NCBI GenBank assembly: GCA_030266985.1
Contig: JAJDJB010000010.1
Span: 1-41,896 of the forward strand
Source: Synergistaceae bacterium OttesenSCG-928-D05
GTDB lineage: Bacteria > Synergistota > Synergistia > Synergistales > Synergistaceae
Length of the DNA: 41,896 nucleotides
Direction: 5' to 3'
This document shows positions 32,124 through 40,742 of the stretch, piece after piece. Numbering within the stretch: position 1 is the first letter of the stretch; each line of letters starts with the position of its first letter. The translations under genes were made by a program, and so were the position numbers. The notes below the pieces were generated by a model, which saw only the letters and a program-made list of their open reading frames with translations, ran no database searches and was not told the origin of the DNA.

Positions 32124-34088
32124 GTGAAAGTGCGTGCGTTGTTGTTCCATCTTGTTGTTGTTTGTCTGATCTCAGCCCTGCCCGCCTGTGCGGCGGATGT
32201 GACGCTGCCCGGGGAAGAAGTCGTTTCCTCGGCGGAATATGAGGATTTATCGCTTCTGTCGCCCGGAACGGTCACCGTCGTGAAACCGGAAGAAATGGAC
32301 GGCGAGCAGAAAAATCTTCCCGACCTGCTCAAACGCGTGCCCGGCCTCCACATCATAGAGGCGCGCGGCCGGGGCGGTTACACGGTCGCCTCCGTGCGCG
32401 GAAGCACCTCGTCGCAGGTCGCCGTTTACATCGACGGCGTGTTGGCAAACCTTGGCAGCGAAGCCGCCGTCGACCTTTCGACGATCTCCGTTTCGGATAT
32501 CCAAAGAATCGAAGTCTACAGGGGCTACATCCCCGCGCGTTTCGGCAAAGCGGCCCTCGGAGGCGTCATCAATATTGTCACGAAGAAGGTCGAAAAAGCG
32601 GGCGGTTCGCTATCCGTCGGTGCGAGTTCGTATGGCCAGCGGCAGGCGTCGCTCTCCTGGTCGACGCAGCTCTTTTCCGGAGATTTCTACATGGGCTTAA
32701 ACCACGATCGCAGCAATGGCGATTTTGAATACTGGAACGACAACAACACGCCTTACACGCCGGGCGATGACTATAAAGCAGGCCGTCAGCACAATGGTTA
32801 TCGCAACAGCGATATTCTGCTGAAATGGGGCGACGCAAACTGGGAAGCGCGGGCAGCATGGAAAAAAAACGAGCGCGACCTTGCGGTTGCTGCGCCGGGC
32901 GCGGATAAACCCGGGGTGCCAGAGGGGGCAGACCTTGATACGGAACAAATAAGTTTGTCGCTGGGACGCAGGCAGAAAGCAGGAATCCTTGACTGGGGCT
33001 GGCAAGTGAATTACCTCGACCAGAACAAAAAATACGACGACCCCGATAACACTGTGGGCGGCTGGGGCGAATACCACAACGAATACGACACGCGGCGCTG
33101 GGATTTCACAATCGATGGTTCCATGCGGCTGGGCGATTGTCATTTCCTTGAGTTCATGGGCAACTACGCGAGAGAGCGCATGGACGTCACGGGCGACATC
33201 ATAACGACTCTGGGAGGCATTGATAAATTTACGCAAGAAAGTTGGTCTCTGCAATTACAGGACTCCATCGCACTTGACGCGGCGGGTTCTTTCCTCGCCG
33301 TTCCCGTCATCCGCTGGAACGAGCAGGACGGGGAAGGAAAATTTTCGTGGGGACTTGCACTTTCCAAGGAGCTGAAAAACGGCTGGTCTCTGCACGCTTC
33401 GGGCGGTAAATACAACCGCGCGCCGAACATGTACGAACTGTACGGCGACGGGGCCACGGTCAGGCCAAACCCGGATCTCAACTGGGAAGAGGGCATGCAG
33501 TTCGACTTCGGCGTCCATAAAGAGGGCAGAATGTTTGGCGCGAACAATCGCTCCGCCTTGACCTTCTTCTGGAAAAAACCCGAAAACCTCATCGAATATG
33601 TTATGACAAGCCCGCGTTTTGGGATCTATCAGAACATAGCGGACGCGAAAATTTACGGCGTAGAACTGGAATCCTCCTTTATCTGGCAAAAATGGGAAGC
33701 CGCCCTTTCCGTCACTTGGATGGAAAGCGAAAACAAAACCGAAGATGACTACCGCCAGGGGCTCACGCTGCCAAACCGCCCAGAATGGGAAGGGCTTCTG
33801 CGCGTGACCAGAAAATTCGACAAACTTTCTGTTTTCGCGGAAGGGCATTACATCGCCGACAACTACTTCGACGACGCGGCGACGATCAAAATGGACGACC
33901 TCTTCACGCTCGGCCTGGGGTTCAAATATGCGTTTCATGAAAACCTGCGCCTCATCATGGGTGTCGATGACGTATTCGACGAGGGCCCGGACGTGAAACG
34001 CGTCCCGGTTGGGAACGGCCCGACCCGCACAATGTGGTATCCGCTGCAGGGCAGGACCTTCTATGCGACTTTGACGTGGGATTTTTAA
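32124..34088 (+). CDS. btuB: TonB-dependent outer-membrane receptor, probably for cobamides
   Basis: A 654-residue receptor. A signal peptide (residues about 1-24, ending ACA-AD) is followed by a plug domain: VTVVKPEEMDGEQKNLPDLL, RVPGLHII, VRGSTSSQVAVYIDGV, IQRIEVYRGYIPARFG and GGVINIVTKK. The rest is a 22-strand-type barrel with alternating aromatic strands, ending in FYATLTWDF (C-terminal Phe, the usual outer-membrane insertion signal). The size is close to BtuB (about 600). Substrate assignment is inferred from riboswitch 2 and the preceding btu operon. The start is GTG 32124 after AGGGAT. Confidence 0.88.
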   Translation: MKVRALLFHLVVVCLISALPACAADVTLPGEEVVSSAEYEDLSLLSPGTVTVVKPEEMDGEQKNLPDLLKRVPGLHIIEARGRGGYTVASVRGSTSSQVAVYIDGVLANLGSEAAVDLSTISVSDIQRIEVYRGYIPARFGKAALGGVINIVTKKVEKAGGSLSVGASSYGQRQASLSWSTQLFSGDFYMGLNHDRSNGDFEYWNDNNTPYTPGDDYKAGRQHNGYRNSDILLKWGDANWEARAAWKKNERDLAVAAPGADKPGVPEGADLDTEQISLSLGRRQKAGILDWGWQVNYLDQNKKYDDPDNTVGGWGEYHNEYDTRRWDFTIDGSMRLGDCHFLEFMGNYARERMDVTGDIITTLGGIDKFTQESWSLQLQDSIALDAAGSFLAVPVIRWNEQDGEGKFSWGLALSKELKNGWSLHASGGKYNRAPNMYELYGDGATVRPNPDLNWEEGMQFDFGVHKEGRMFGANNRSALTFFWKKPENLIEYVMTSPRFGIYQNIADAKIYGVELESSFIWQKWEAALSVTWMESENKTEDDYRQGLTLPNRPEWEGLLRVTRKFDKLSVFAEGHYIADNYFDDAATIKMDDLFTLGLGFKYAFHENLRLIMGVDDVFDEGPDVKRVPVGNGPTRTMWYPLQGRTFYATLTWDF

Positions 34089-34169
34089 GGGAGGGTTGAA
34101 CAGTATAGAAAACGCGAGAAAAATTTTGTTAAAACGAAATGCTGCAAATACACAAGGAGGAAATATCTA

Positions 34170-35480
34170 ATGAAAAAATTATGTTTTGCGCTATTGCTGG
34201 TTCTCTGTCTCTCTTTTGCTGCTTCCGCGAACGTCGCCTTTACGGTGGTCGATAATTTCTACACAAGCGGGACTGCGGGATTGGTAACGAGCGATGCAGA
34301 GGGTACGCTTACGACGACGAAAAATGTCGTCACCGGTTTGAACGGGGATCACAACGTTTATTCATTCAACAACGCGGCGGGAAAATCGCGCGTGATGATC
34401 TCCCAATACACAATGAATCAGCCCGACACGGTTTGGATCTACGATCCGTCGCTGGGAGACTGGGCGACCCCGATCGAGGTGCAGTGGGCTGACATGTCAA
34501 ATCGAAGAGGCGTCGCAACAATTGACAGCAGCCTTTACGCGATTGCCTACGACAACCCAAAAGTCGTGAAAGTCGACATGACGAATGAAACATATACCCA
34601 GACCGCGTCGTACACGTTTACGTCGGATCTCTCGGGCGCGGGTTACAACCTGCACGGGGAAGCCATCCTTGCGGAAGGTGAATATATCTACGCGCTTTTC
34701 ACGGCTGAAAAAGGGGCGTTCCCGAACTTTGAATACGCGCCAAGCAAACTGGTGAAACTAGATGCTTCCCTGAACGTCGTCGCCAGCGCAAACGTCGGCA
34801 AAAACGCGGTTAAAATGGCGGCGTATAACGGCAAAATATACGTTTCCAGCATTGGCGGCAGCCAGCTGTATGGAGACTATAACCGGGGTTCAGCGATTGA
34901 AATGGTCGACCCTGCAACGATGGCGGTCACCGAATTGTTCAAGGCTTCCGATATGCCGGCAGACTGGGCATATGACTTCAGAGAAGTTGTGTTCCGCGGC
35001 GATACCGACGCCTTTATTCTGGCCGGTGCGTATGCCAAAGATCAAATGACGTTTGGAGGCAAGATTTTTAAAACAACTGCCGCAGAAATCCAAGCCGGCA
35101 ATATCGGCGAGGAATTCGCCGACACGACGGATACGTCCTATATGGGAATGGGCTGGATTTGGGAAATGAATTACGACGCTCTTCTGGACAAGTTGGTCTG
35201 CGCATCGGGATTTTTGATCGCGATCTATGACCCGGACGGAGACGGAACGGCGGAAGAAATTGACAGTAAGGCCATGGGCGGAAACTTGACGTCAGTCGGT
35301 GTTATCGTGGCTGACAAGGACGTGGAAAAGCCGGACCAAACGCCGACGCCCACACCCACCCCTACCCCGACGCCGCAGGGCTCGAGCGGCAGTTCCTCTA
35401 GCAGTTGTAATGCCGGGTTTGCGGGAATTGCTCTGCTTATGCTTCTCCCCGTAATTGCAGTTAGAAGAAAAAATAAATAG
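34170..35480 (+). CDS. Exported beta-propeller-like surface protein with Synergist-CTERM sorting signal
   Basis: A 436-residue exported protein. The N-terminal signal peptide ends near residue 20 (ASA-NVAF). The body (about 21-385) is rich in short beta-strands with recurring patterns such as SSLYAIAYDNPKVVKVD, KLVKLDASLNVVAS, GKIYVSS and GSAIEMVDPATMAV, which resemble blades of a beta-propeller. A Thr-Pro linker (about 393-403) precedes a Ser-rich stretch, Cys413 in SSSSCNAGF, a hydrophobic helix and RRKNK: the form of the Synergist-CTERM sorting domain. It is the second gene behind cobalamin riboswitch 2, so cobamide binding is inferred. AGGAGG is eight bases before the ATG. Confidence 0.8.
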   Translation: MKKLCFALLLVLCLSFAASANVAFTVVDNFYTSGTAGLVTSDAEGTLTTTKNVVTGLNGDHNVYSFNNAAGKSRVMISQYTMNQPDTVWIYDPSLGDWATPIEVQWADMSNRRGVATIDSSLYAIAYDNPKVVKVDMTNETYTQTASYTFTSDLSGAGYNLHGEAILAEGEYIYALFTAEKGAFPNFEYAPSKLVKLDASLNVVASANVGKNAVKMAAYNGKIYVSSIGGSQLYGDYNRGSAIEMVDPATMAVTELFKASDMPADWAYDFREVVFRGDTDAFILAGAYAKDQMTFGGKIFKTTAAEIQAGNIGEEFADTTDTSYMGMGWIWEMNYDALLDKLVCASGFLIAIYDPDGDGTAEEIDSKAMGGNLTSVGVIVADKDVEKPDQTPTPTPTPTPTPQGSSGSSSSSCNAGFAGIALLMLLPVIAVRRKNK

Positions 35481-35566
35481 AAGAAAAAATCTTCCGCTGT
35501 CGCGCTGGTGACCGCGCGCGTGACCGCACGGCAGCACACAGGCAACAATCGCCTCTCCACAGGAAA

Positions 35567-35605
35567 GCCGGCCTCGGACTGCACACCGGGGCCGGCGACT
35601 CTTTT
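35567..35605 (+). terminator. Intrinsic terminator
   Basis: GCCGGCCTCGG (35567-35577) pairs with CCGGGGCCGGC (35586-35596, one G-U pair), then GACTCTTTT. Confidence 0.8.
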
Positions 35606-35643
35606 AAGTGTTGTTAAGCCAGTGTCTTAAATAAGAGCGAATC

Positions 35644-36432
35644 TTACCGTGCGTCGCGCAGGGCTGCGAGATTTGCGCCATGCCGTACCGCGATCAGCTC
35701 CGCCAGGACGGAGACAGCGATTTCTTCGGGGGTTTCCGCTTTGAGCGGCAGGCCGATGGGCTTGTGGATGCGGTCGAGGTGCTCCTCTGAGACGCCCTGC
35801 TCCAAAAGCTGTTTTCGTACGGTTGCGATTTTGCTGCGCGAGCCGATCATGCCGTAATAGGCGCCCGGCTGTTTGTCCGTGATCGTCACGACTTCCGAGT
35901 CGAGCGAATGGCCGCGCGTCATGATTACGACGTAGCTGCGCTCGTGCAGTTTGATCCCGTTTTCATAAATTTCTTCAATCGGGCAGGCAATCGTTTTCGC
36001 GCGGGGGATTTTTTGCAGGTTCGCAAATTCTTCACGCTCGTCCCACACGATCACGCGAAAACCACAGAACGCACCAAGCTCCGCCACGGCCTTGCCAACG
36101 TGCCCCGCTCCAAAGATCACAAGGTCATCTTCCCGGCCCAGCACTTCCATGTAAACGGTTGCCGCGCCGCCGCACGCCATGCCCTCTTTTTCCGTGAGAT
36201 TTTTGCGCCACGTCGTATTGGGTTCGCCGCTTGCCAGGAGTTCCAGCGCCTGCTGAATCGCCTCGTACTCGACCAATCCGCCGCCGATCGTCCCGCTGAT
36301 GCTGCCGTCCGGACGCACCCACATCGAAGCGCCGCGGCTGCGCGGCGTCGAGCCGAGCTCCTCCGTCACGGTACAGAGAACGCCGTACCCTCCTTCCGAT
36401 ACTTCTTCGTCGATTTGCCTCAACAGTTCCAT
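35644..36432 (-). CDS. xdhC: XdhC-family molybdoenzyme maturation factor
   Basis: A 262-residue XdhC/CoxI-type protein. The N-terminal half has LCTVTEELGSTPRSRGASMWV and SGTIGGGLVEYEA; the C-terminal half is a Rossmann fold with LVIFGAGHVGKAVAELG and ends in GLPLKAETPEEIAVSVLAELI, a block that is typical of the family. XdhC proteins bind the molybdenum cofactor, help its sulfuration and insert it into xanthine-dehydrogenase-family enzymes. The likely client is the Mop-type enzyme at 3492-6308. GGGG eight bases before the second ATG sets the start at 36432; an ATG six bases earlier is in frame. It follows the molybdopterin-binding gene on the same strand. Confidence 0.9.
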   Translation of the reverse strand: MELLRQIDEEVSEGGYGVLCTVTEELGSTPRSRGASMWVRPDGSISGTIGGGLVEYEAIQQALELLASGEPNTTWRKNLTEKEGMACGGAATVYMEVLGREDDLVIFGAGHVGKAVAELGAFCGFRVIVWDEREEFANLQKIPRAKTIACPIEEIYENGIKLHERSYVVIMTRGHSLDSEVVTITDKQPGAYYGMIGSRSKIATVRKQLLEQGVSEEHLDRIHKPIGLPLKAETPEEIAVSVLAELIAVRHGANLAALRDAR

Positions 36433-36563
36433 ATTCATTTCCCCAACCCCCTGGCTTAAAAGTTTCTACAAATTCTTTATTTTTATTCTTGCATTATTTC
36501 CGCATTACGGCGAGGATTGCTGAGCGCGTCTTTGCGAAGCCAGCGCCGAAAGATAAGTCGTTT

Positions 36564-37610
36564 CTAACTGCCGGCGGCGAAGGAACAGGAAGGATAGTGA
36601 CAAACGGGACACCGTTCACAAAGCCCGCCAACGCCCCATCTTCTGACCAGATCGCCCGGTTCCATGCCGGCAAAAATAAATGGCAGCAGTTTATCCAGCG
36701 CCGTTCTTTCGTCAAACGCAACGCACGCGGGCGCGCCGATCACGGCGACATCTTCGCCGTCTACAGGCGACACGGCCCATCCGAGCATGAGCATCGCGCC
36801 GGGCAGTGCGGGCGTTCCCTGGAACGAAATTTTGCGGCAGACGCTGCGAATCGCGCCGGGCGTCCGGTCGTCTGCGTCAACGCTCATGCCTCCTGTGCAG
36901 ATCACTATTTTCGCGCCGTCGTTCATGAATCCGGTGACTGCCGCCGCAATGTCTTCTACGGAGTCGGTCGAAAATCTCTGTCCGATGCACGTGCCGTTCA
37001 GACGCGCAAGTTTTTCGTCGAGTTTCGGACGAAACGCGTCCGCGATGCGCCCGTCAACGATTTCTTTGCCCGTGGTAACGAGTCCGACTTTGAGCGGACG
37101 AAAGGGAATGATGGTAAACGGTTTGGAGCCGCGCACCGCAGCGACTGCGCGCTCGACGCGATAGTCTTCCAATACGAGCGGACGGATGCGGAACCCCGCG
37201 ACTGTCTGCCCCTCCAGCACCGGTCTGTGCGGTGCGAGGGCGCTTAAGACCCAGTCGGGGTCCTGATTGACGCGGTTGACCGTTTCGGCGAGATACCAGA
37301 GGATCCCGGAGCTCGTCGCCACGAGATTGCAGCGTCCTTCTTCCGGGCCAGTCACGCGAAGGTTTTCGCCCTTCAGGACATCGGCGAGCGCGAGCGCCGC
37401 ATCGTCTTCATGCACGTCGCCGGGCGACATTTCCATGATCGAAAGATGTTCCTTGCCCATGTCGCGCAAAGTGGGGATATCCGCTTCGGTTATAACCTGT
37501 CCTTTTTTGAAACGGGCGGATTTTTTATGATTGACCGCGTCGATCTGCGTCAGATCGTGCGCGAGCGGTTTCCCAATCGCTTCTTCGAGCGGCATTATCG
37601 TAATTTTCAT
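36564..37610 (-). CDS. Molybdopterin-binding (MoaB/MoeA-type) protein with cysteine-rich tail
   Basis: A 348-residue protein with an N-terminal region resembling MoeA-like starts (MPLEEAIGKPLAHDLTQI) and a MoCF-biosynthesis fold around residues 170-320: VGLVTTGKEIV, FSTDSVEDI, IVICTGGMSVDADDRTPGAI and ALPGAMLMLGWA. It would bind or handle molybdopterin during cofactor delivery. The end has CERCPVCHYPSC, a probable metal site. ATG 37610 follows GGAAGGGG; the frame is open to 37724 but that part lies over the promoter. It and xdhC probably form an operon. The promoter carries a dyad shared with the molybdoenzyme gene. Confidence 0.85.
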   Translation of the reverse strand: MKITIMPLEEAIGKPLAHDLTQIDAVNHKKSARFKKGQVITEADIPTLRDMGKEHLSIMEMSPGDVHEDDAALALADVLKGENLRVTGPEEGRCNLVATSSGILWYLAETVNRVNQDPDWVLSALAPHRPVLEGQTVAGFRIRPLVLEDYRVERAVAAVRGSKPFTIIPFRPLKVGLVTTGKEIVDGRIADAFRPKLDEKLARLNGTCIGQRFSTDSVEDIAAAVTGFMNDGAKIVICTGGMSVDADDRTPGAIRSVCRKISFQGTPALPGAMLMLGWAVSPVDGEDVAVIGAPACVAFDERTALDKLLPFIFAGMEPGDLVRRWGVGGLCERCPVCHYPSCSFAAGS

Positions 37611-37653
37611 GGTAAGTGCCCCTTCCGTCGTTGTTTTGCCTGAAACATATTCG

Positions 37654-37683
37654 ATTATATTATATTTGCAACGCAGATGCAAA
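37654..37683 (-). promoter_or_regulatory. Promoter with TTGCAAC-type dyad
   Basis: On the minus strand TTGCAT (-35), a 17-bp spacer and TATAAT (-10) form a very good promoter. The inverted repeat TTTGCAAC-GCA-GATGCAAA (37665-37683) covers the -35 box and half the spacer, so a bound protein would compete with RNA polymerase. Confidence 0.6.
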
Positions 37684-37774
37684 AAATGGAGCCGGGATTT
37701 CCCCGACCCCGTTATCTCTTCCAATCCATCCTCAATATTGATGATAAAATGTTTGGTGAAAGAGGGTGTTATTT

Positions 37775-39409
37775 TTGCTCACTTACAGATTGTTTAAAAA
37801 CGCAAACGTACACACGATGGACAACGCGAATCCCGCCGCGGACGCGTTTGTCGTCGAAAATAACAAATTCGCGTTTGTCGGCACGGAAGCGGACGCGCGG
37901 AAATTTCTGGGCGATAAAAAAGCGGAAGAAACAGACCTCGGGGGCAAGCTTGTCGCTCCCGGCCTCAACGATTCGCACCTGCACTTTGTCCACTTCGCAA
38001 AAAGCATGCGCAGCGTCAGCCTCTTCGGCGTAAAGAGCCTGACGGAACTCAAGAGCCGCATGAAAGAAGGTCTCGCCGCGCGAAAACCGGGCGACGCCAG
38101 CTGGCTTGAGGGCGAAGGCTGGAACAACGATTATTTTGAAGACGAAACTCGCTTCCCCAATAAAAAGGACCTCGACGAAATCAGCGCGGACGTCCCGATG
38201 ATCGCCATGCGCACCTGTTTCCACGTCGCCGCGCTCAACAGCGCCGCGATGAAGGAGATCGGCCTTTCTAAAGAAACCGCCGCCTCGTTCGGCGATATGA
38301 TCGAGACGGACGCGAACGGCGAACCCAACGGCGTCATAAAGGAAAAGCTGCTCGACAAAACAAAAAAAGAAATCTCTACGCTGACGCGCGAAACGCTCAA
38401 AGAAATCCTGATCGACGCGCAGGAAACGGCGCTCGCACAGGGCCTGACCTCCGTCCAGAGCGACGACTTCAGCTACGTTCCAAACTCCGATTACAAGATG
38501 CTGTTCGGCGTGTTCAAAGAGCTGGAGGACGAGGGAAAAATGCGCATCCGGCTTGCGGAGCAATGCCTGATCCAGAGCGTTCCGGCCATCGAAAAGTTCC
38601 ATAAAGAAGGCTATCACGCGGGATGGGGTACGGATAAAGTTCGCGTCGCCTGCATCAAGCTGCTTTCCGACGGCTCGCTCGGCGCACGCACCGCGGCGAC
38701 GCGAAAACCCTATGCGGACGACCCCGCCACGGAAGGGCTCATGCTCTTCACGCAGGAAGAATTAAACGACCTCGTCATGACATCGCACAAAAAAGGATAC
38801 CCCGCGGCAATTCACGCGATCGGGGACCGCGCGATCGAAATGGCGCTGAATGCGATCGAAAACGCGCAAAAAGCGATACCCGCACCGCTGCGGCACGGCG
38901 TCGTGCATGCGCAGATCACGGACAAGACGCTCCTCGAGCGCTTCGCAAAACTGCGCGCGCTCGCATACGTACAGCCGATCTTTATCGACTACGACATGAA
39001 CATCGTGACGGACCGCGTCGGCAAAGAAACGGCTTCGACCTCCTACGCGTGGAAAACGATGATCGACCTGGGCGTTCCCGTTTCCTTTGGAACGGACTGC
39101 CCCGTCGAATCCTTCAACACCATGCCCAATATCTACACGGCGGTATCGCGCAAAAACGTCACGGGCGACCGCAGGGAGTTCCTGCCGGAGCAGAAAGTGA
39201 GCATGCACGAGGCCATCCGCGCCTACACGGTCGAAGGCGCCTATGCGACAAACGAAGAAGATAAAAAAGGCGCAATCACGGCAGGCATGCTGGCGGACTT
39301 CATCGTTTTAAGCCGCGACCTGTTCCGCCGCGGGAGCGACGAAGAGATCCTCGAAACGCAGGTCCTCAAAACCTACGTGGACGGCAAACTCGAGTACGAA
39401 AGAAAATAA
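37775..39409 (+). CDS. Amidohydrolase family 3 protein (YtcJ-like)
   Basis: A 544-residue metal-dependent amidohydrolase. Marks are the N-terminal beta-sandwich strand LFKNANVHTMD, the HxH metal site in GLNDSHLHFVHF, SDGSLGARTA, AIHAIGDRAIEMAL, VVHAQ and the final FGTDCPVES with the catalytic Asp. Family 3 enzymes cleave N-acyl or cyclic amide bonds; substrates are mostly unknown. The start is TTG 37775, with AGAGGGTG about seven bases upstream; a GTG at 37766 overlaps the site. It is divergent from the molybdopterin-binding gene. Confidence 0.88.
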   Translation: MLTYRLFKNANVHTMDNANPAADAFVVENNKFAFVGTEADARKFLGDKKAEETDLGGKLVAPGLNDSHLHFVHFAKSMRSVSLFGVKSLTELKSRMKEGLAARKPGDASWLEGEGWNNDYFEDETRFPNKKDLDEISADVPMIAMRTCFHVAALNSAAMKEIGLSKETAASFGDMIETDANGEPNGVIKEKLLDKTKKEISTLTRETLKEILIDAQETALAQGLTSVQSDDFSYVPNSDYKMLFGVFKELEDEGKMRIRLAEQCLIQSVPAIEKFHKEGYHAGWGTDKVRVACIKLLSDGSLGARTAATRKPYADDPATEGLMLFTQEELNDLVMTSHKKGYPAAIHAIGDRAIEMALNAIENAQKAIPAPLRHGVVHAQITDKTLLERFAKLRALAYVQPIFIDYDMNIVTDRVGKETASTSYAWKTMIDLGVPVSFGTDCPVESFNTMPNIYTAVSRKNVTGDRREFLPEQKVSMHEAIRAYTVEGAYATNEEDKKGAITAGMLADFIVLSRDLFRRGSDEEILETQVLKTYVDGKLEYERK

Positions 39410-39419
39410 AAAACGAAAG

Positions 39420-39451
39420 GGGCCCGAACTGCGCTTCGGGCTTATTTTTTT
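39420..39451 (+). terminator. Intrinsic terminator of the amidohydrolase gene
   Basis: GCCCGAA (39422-39428) pairs with TTCGGGC (39435-39441), followed by TTATTTTTTT. The next gene's ATG comes immediately after the T-run. Confidence 0.88.
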
Positions 39452-40621
39452 ATGAAAAATTCAATTCGTACCGCAGAAGGGAATAACAAAAGCGCCTTCG
39501 CCGTAGCGGGGCACGTCGGTGTCGGACATGTGCACAGCCACAGCGGATTTGTGCAGGACGACTCGGCCGGTTTCATCGTCGTGGCGGAAATGATGCGCGA
39601 AGCGACCGGCGCGAACACGCGCATCACGCGCGTGACGGGCGAAGCGTCGGGGAAAATCACCGTCGAAACAGCAGGCGGCGGAGTTGGAACATCTTTCGCA
39701 AGGCGCGGCCTCACCCCCTTTGAAATCGAACTGCTCGCGCGCGCAATTGGAGAAGACGCGATCTACAACCAGCGCCTTGCGGTCAAAACGTTCGGACGCA
39801 TGTACGGACAGGGCGCGATGGAACCGCCCGTCGCTCTCCAGGGCGCAGCGGCGCTCGCGGCGCTCGATACCCTGCGTCACGCCGCGCCGCAGCATGTCGC
39901 AGTTACGCACGAACCCTATCCCGAACTCATCGACAAAATGGCCGCCATGCGCGTCGAATTCGCCGGGCACACCGTCTCGCTGCTGCTCGTCATAAACGGC
40001 TCCGTTGGCGGCGTCGGCCCCGCCGAAGACAACGAAGGCAACACCGCGTACGGCCCCAAGGCCGCCCTCATGCGGCAATTCGAGATCGACAAACTGCCGA
40101 CCGTCATCGTCGAAAGCAAAGCGTTTAATCCCGCGAAAGCGGACATACCGGAGCCAACCTACCTCGTGCGCGCGCAAAAAGGCGTCGACAACACAGCGCT
40201 TGCAATCGCACTCACGGAAGCGGCGAAAGCAAAAAATCTACCCTGCCTGTTTCTCGACGATGCGCTGCCCGCGGTGGAAAACGCACTCACTGCGGCAACG
40301 CGGCAATTCGCGAACCGTTTGGGCGAACTCGCCAAAAAACTGCACGACGCGGACGGCGCACTTGAAAAAGTCTCCCTGACCGCCGAGATCGCAAAACTCG
40401 TCAGCGAAGACGCAGGCGGCGTCACCTTCATGTCAAACACCGTCCACAAAGAAGTAAGAAGCGCGGGAATCGTCCCCGGTAACGCGGCCGTGCTCTCCAT
40501 GATCGTACCCAAATGTTACGCGGAAGAAGTTAAAATACCGTTGCTCAGCGAAAAAGAAGCCGCCGGCTACAGGAAAATCATCGAAAACGCGCTCGGAAAC
40601 CAGTCCGAGCGAAAACAATAA
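39452..40621 (+). CDS. Conserved-looking protein of 389 residues, unrecognised
   Basis: I do not recognise this family. The N-terminal region has a striking small-residue and histidine block, AGHVGVGHVHSHSGF followed by VQDDSAGF, suggesting a metal or nucleotide site. A second Gly-rich block is TAGGGVGTSFARRGLTPFE, and VINGSVGGVGPAEDNEGN follows in the middle. There is no signal peptide or membrane segment. The C-terminal part is helical and Ala-rich. The ATG at 39452 directly abuts the upstream terminator's T-run and has no ribosome-binding site; no better in-frame start precedes the conserved-looking block. The two amidohydrolase-side genes may be co-expressed by read-through. Confidence 0.72.
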   Translation: MKNSIRTAEGNNKSAFAVAGHVGVGHVHSHSGFVQDDSAGFIVVAEMMREATGANTRITRVTGEASGKITVETAGGGVGTSFARRGLTPFEIELLARAIGEDAIYNQRLAVKTFGRMYGQGAMEPPVALQGAAALAALDTLRHAAPQHVAVTHEPYPELIDKMAAMRVEFAGHTVSLLLVINGSVGGVGPAEDNEGNTAYGPKAALMRQFEIDKLPTVIVESKAFNPAKADIPEPTYLVRAQKGVDNTALAIALTEAAKAKNLPCLFLDDALPAVENALTAATRQFANRLGELAKKLHDADGALEKVSLTAEIAKLVSEDAGGVTFMSNTVHKEVRSAGIVPGNAAVLSMIVPKCYAEEVKIPLLSEKEAAGYRKIIENALGNQSERKQ

Positions 40622-40675
40622 AAACGCGCACAGGAATTTTTGCCCGCTTTTTTCATTTTCAGCCGTTTTCACACC

Positions 40676-40704
40676 TTGTGAAGTACCCGTCGCCGCGATA
40701 TACT
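40676..40704 (+). promoter_or_regulatory. Promoter of the HerA-like ATPase gene
   Basis: TTGTGA (40676-40681), a 17-bp spacer and TATACT (40699-40704), 39 bp before the start codon. Confidence 0.65.
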
Positions 40705-40742
40705 AAATTTGATAAAGATGCAGCAAAACAGGAGGGGTTTCT

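Noticed and set aside
35337-35382. The CCGACGCC/CCCACACC-like run as a microsatellite or CRISPR-like repeat
   Set aside because: It encodes the Thr-Pro linker of the Synergist-CTERM protein and has no spacers; it is simple coding repetition.
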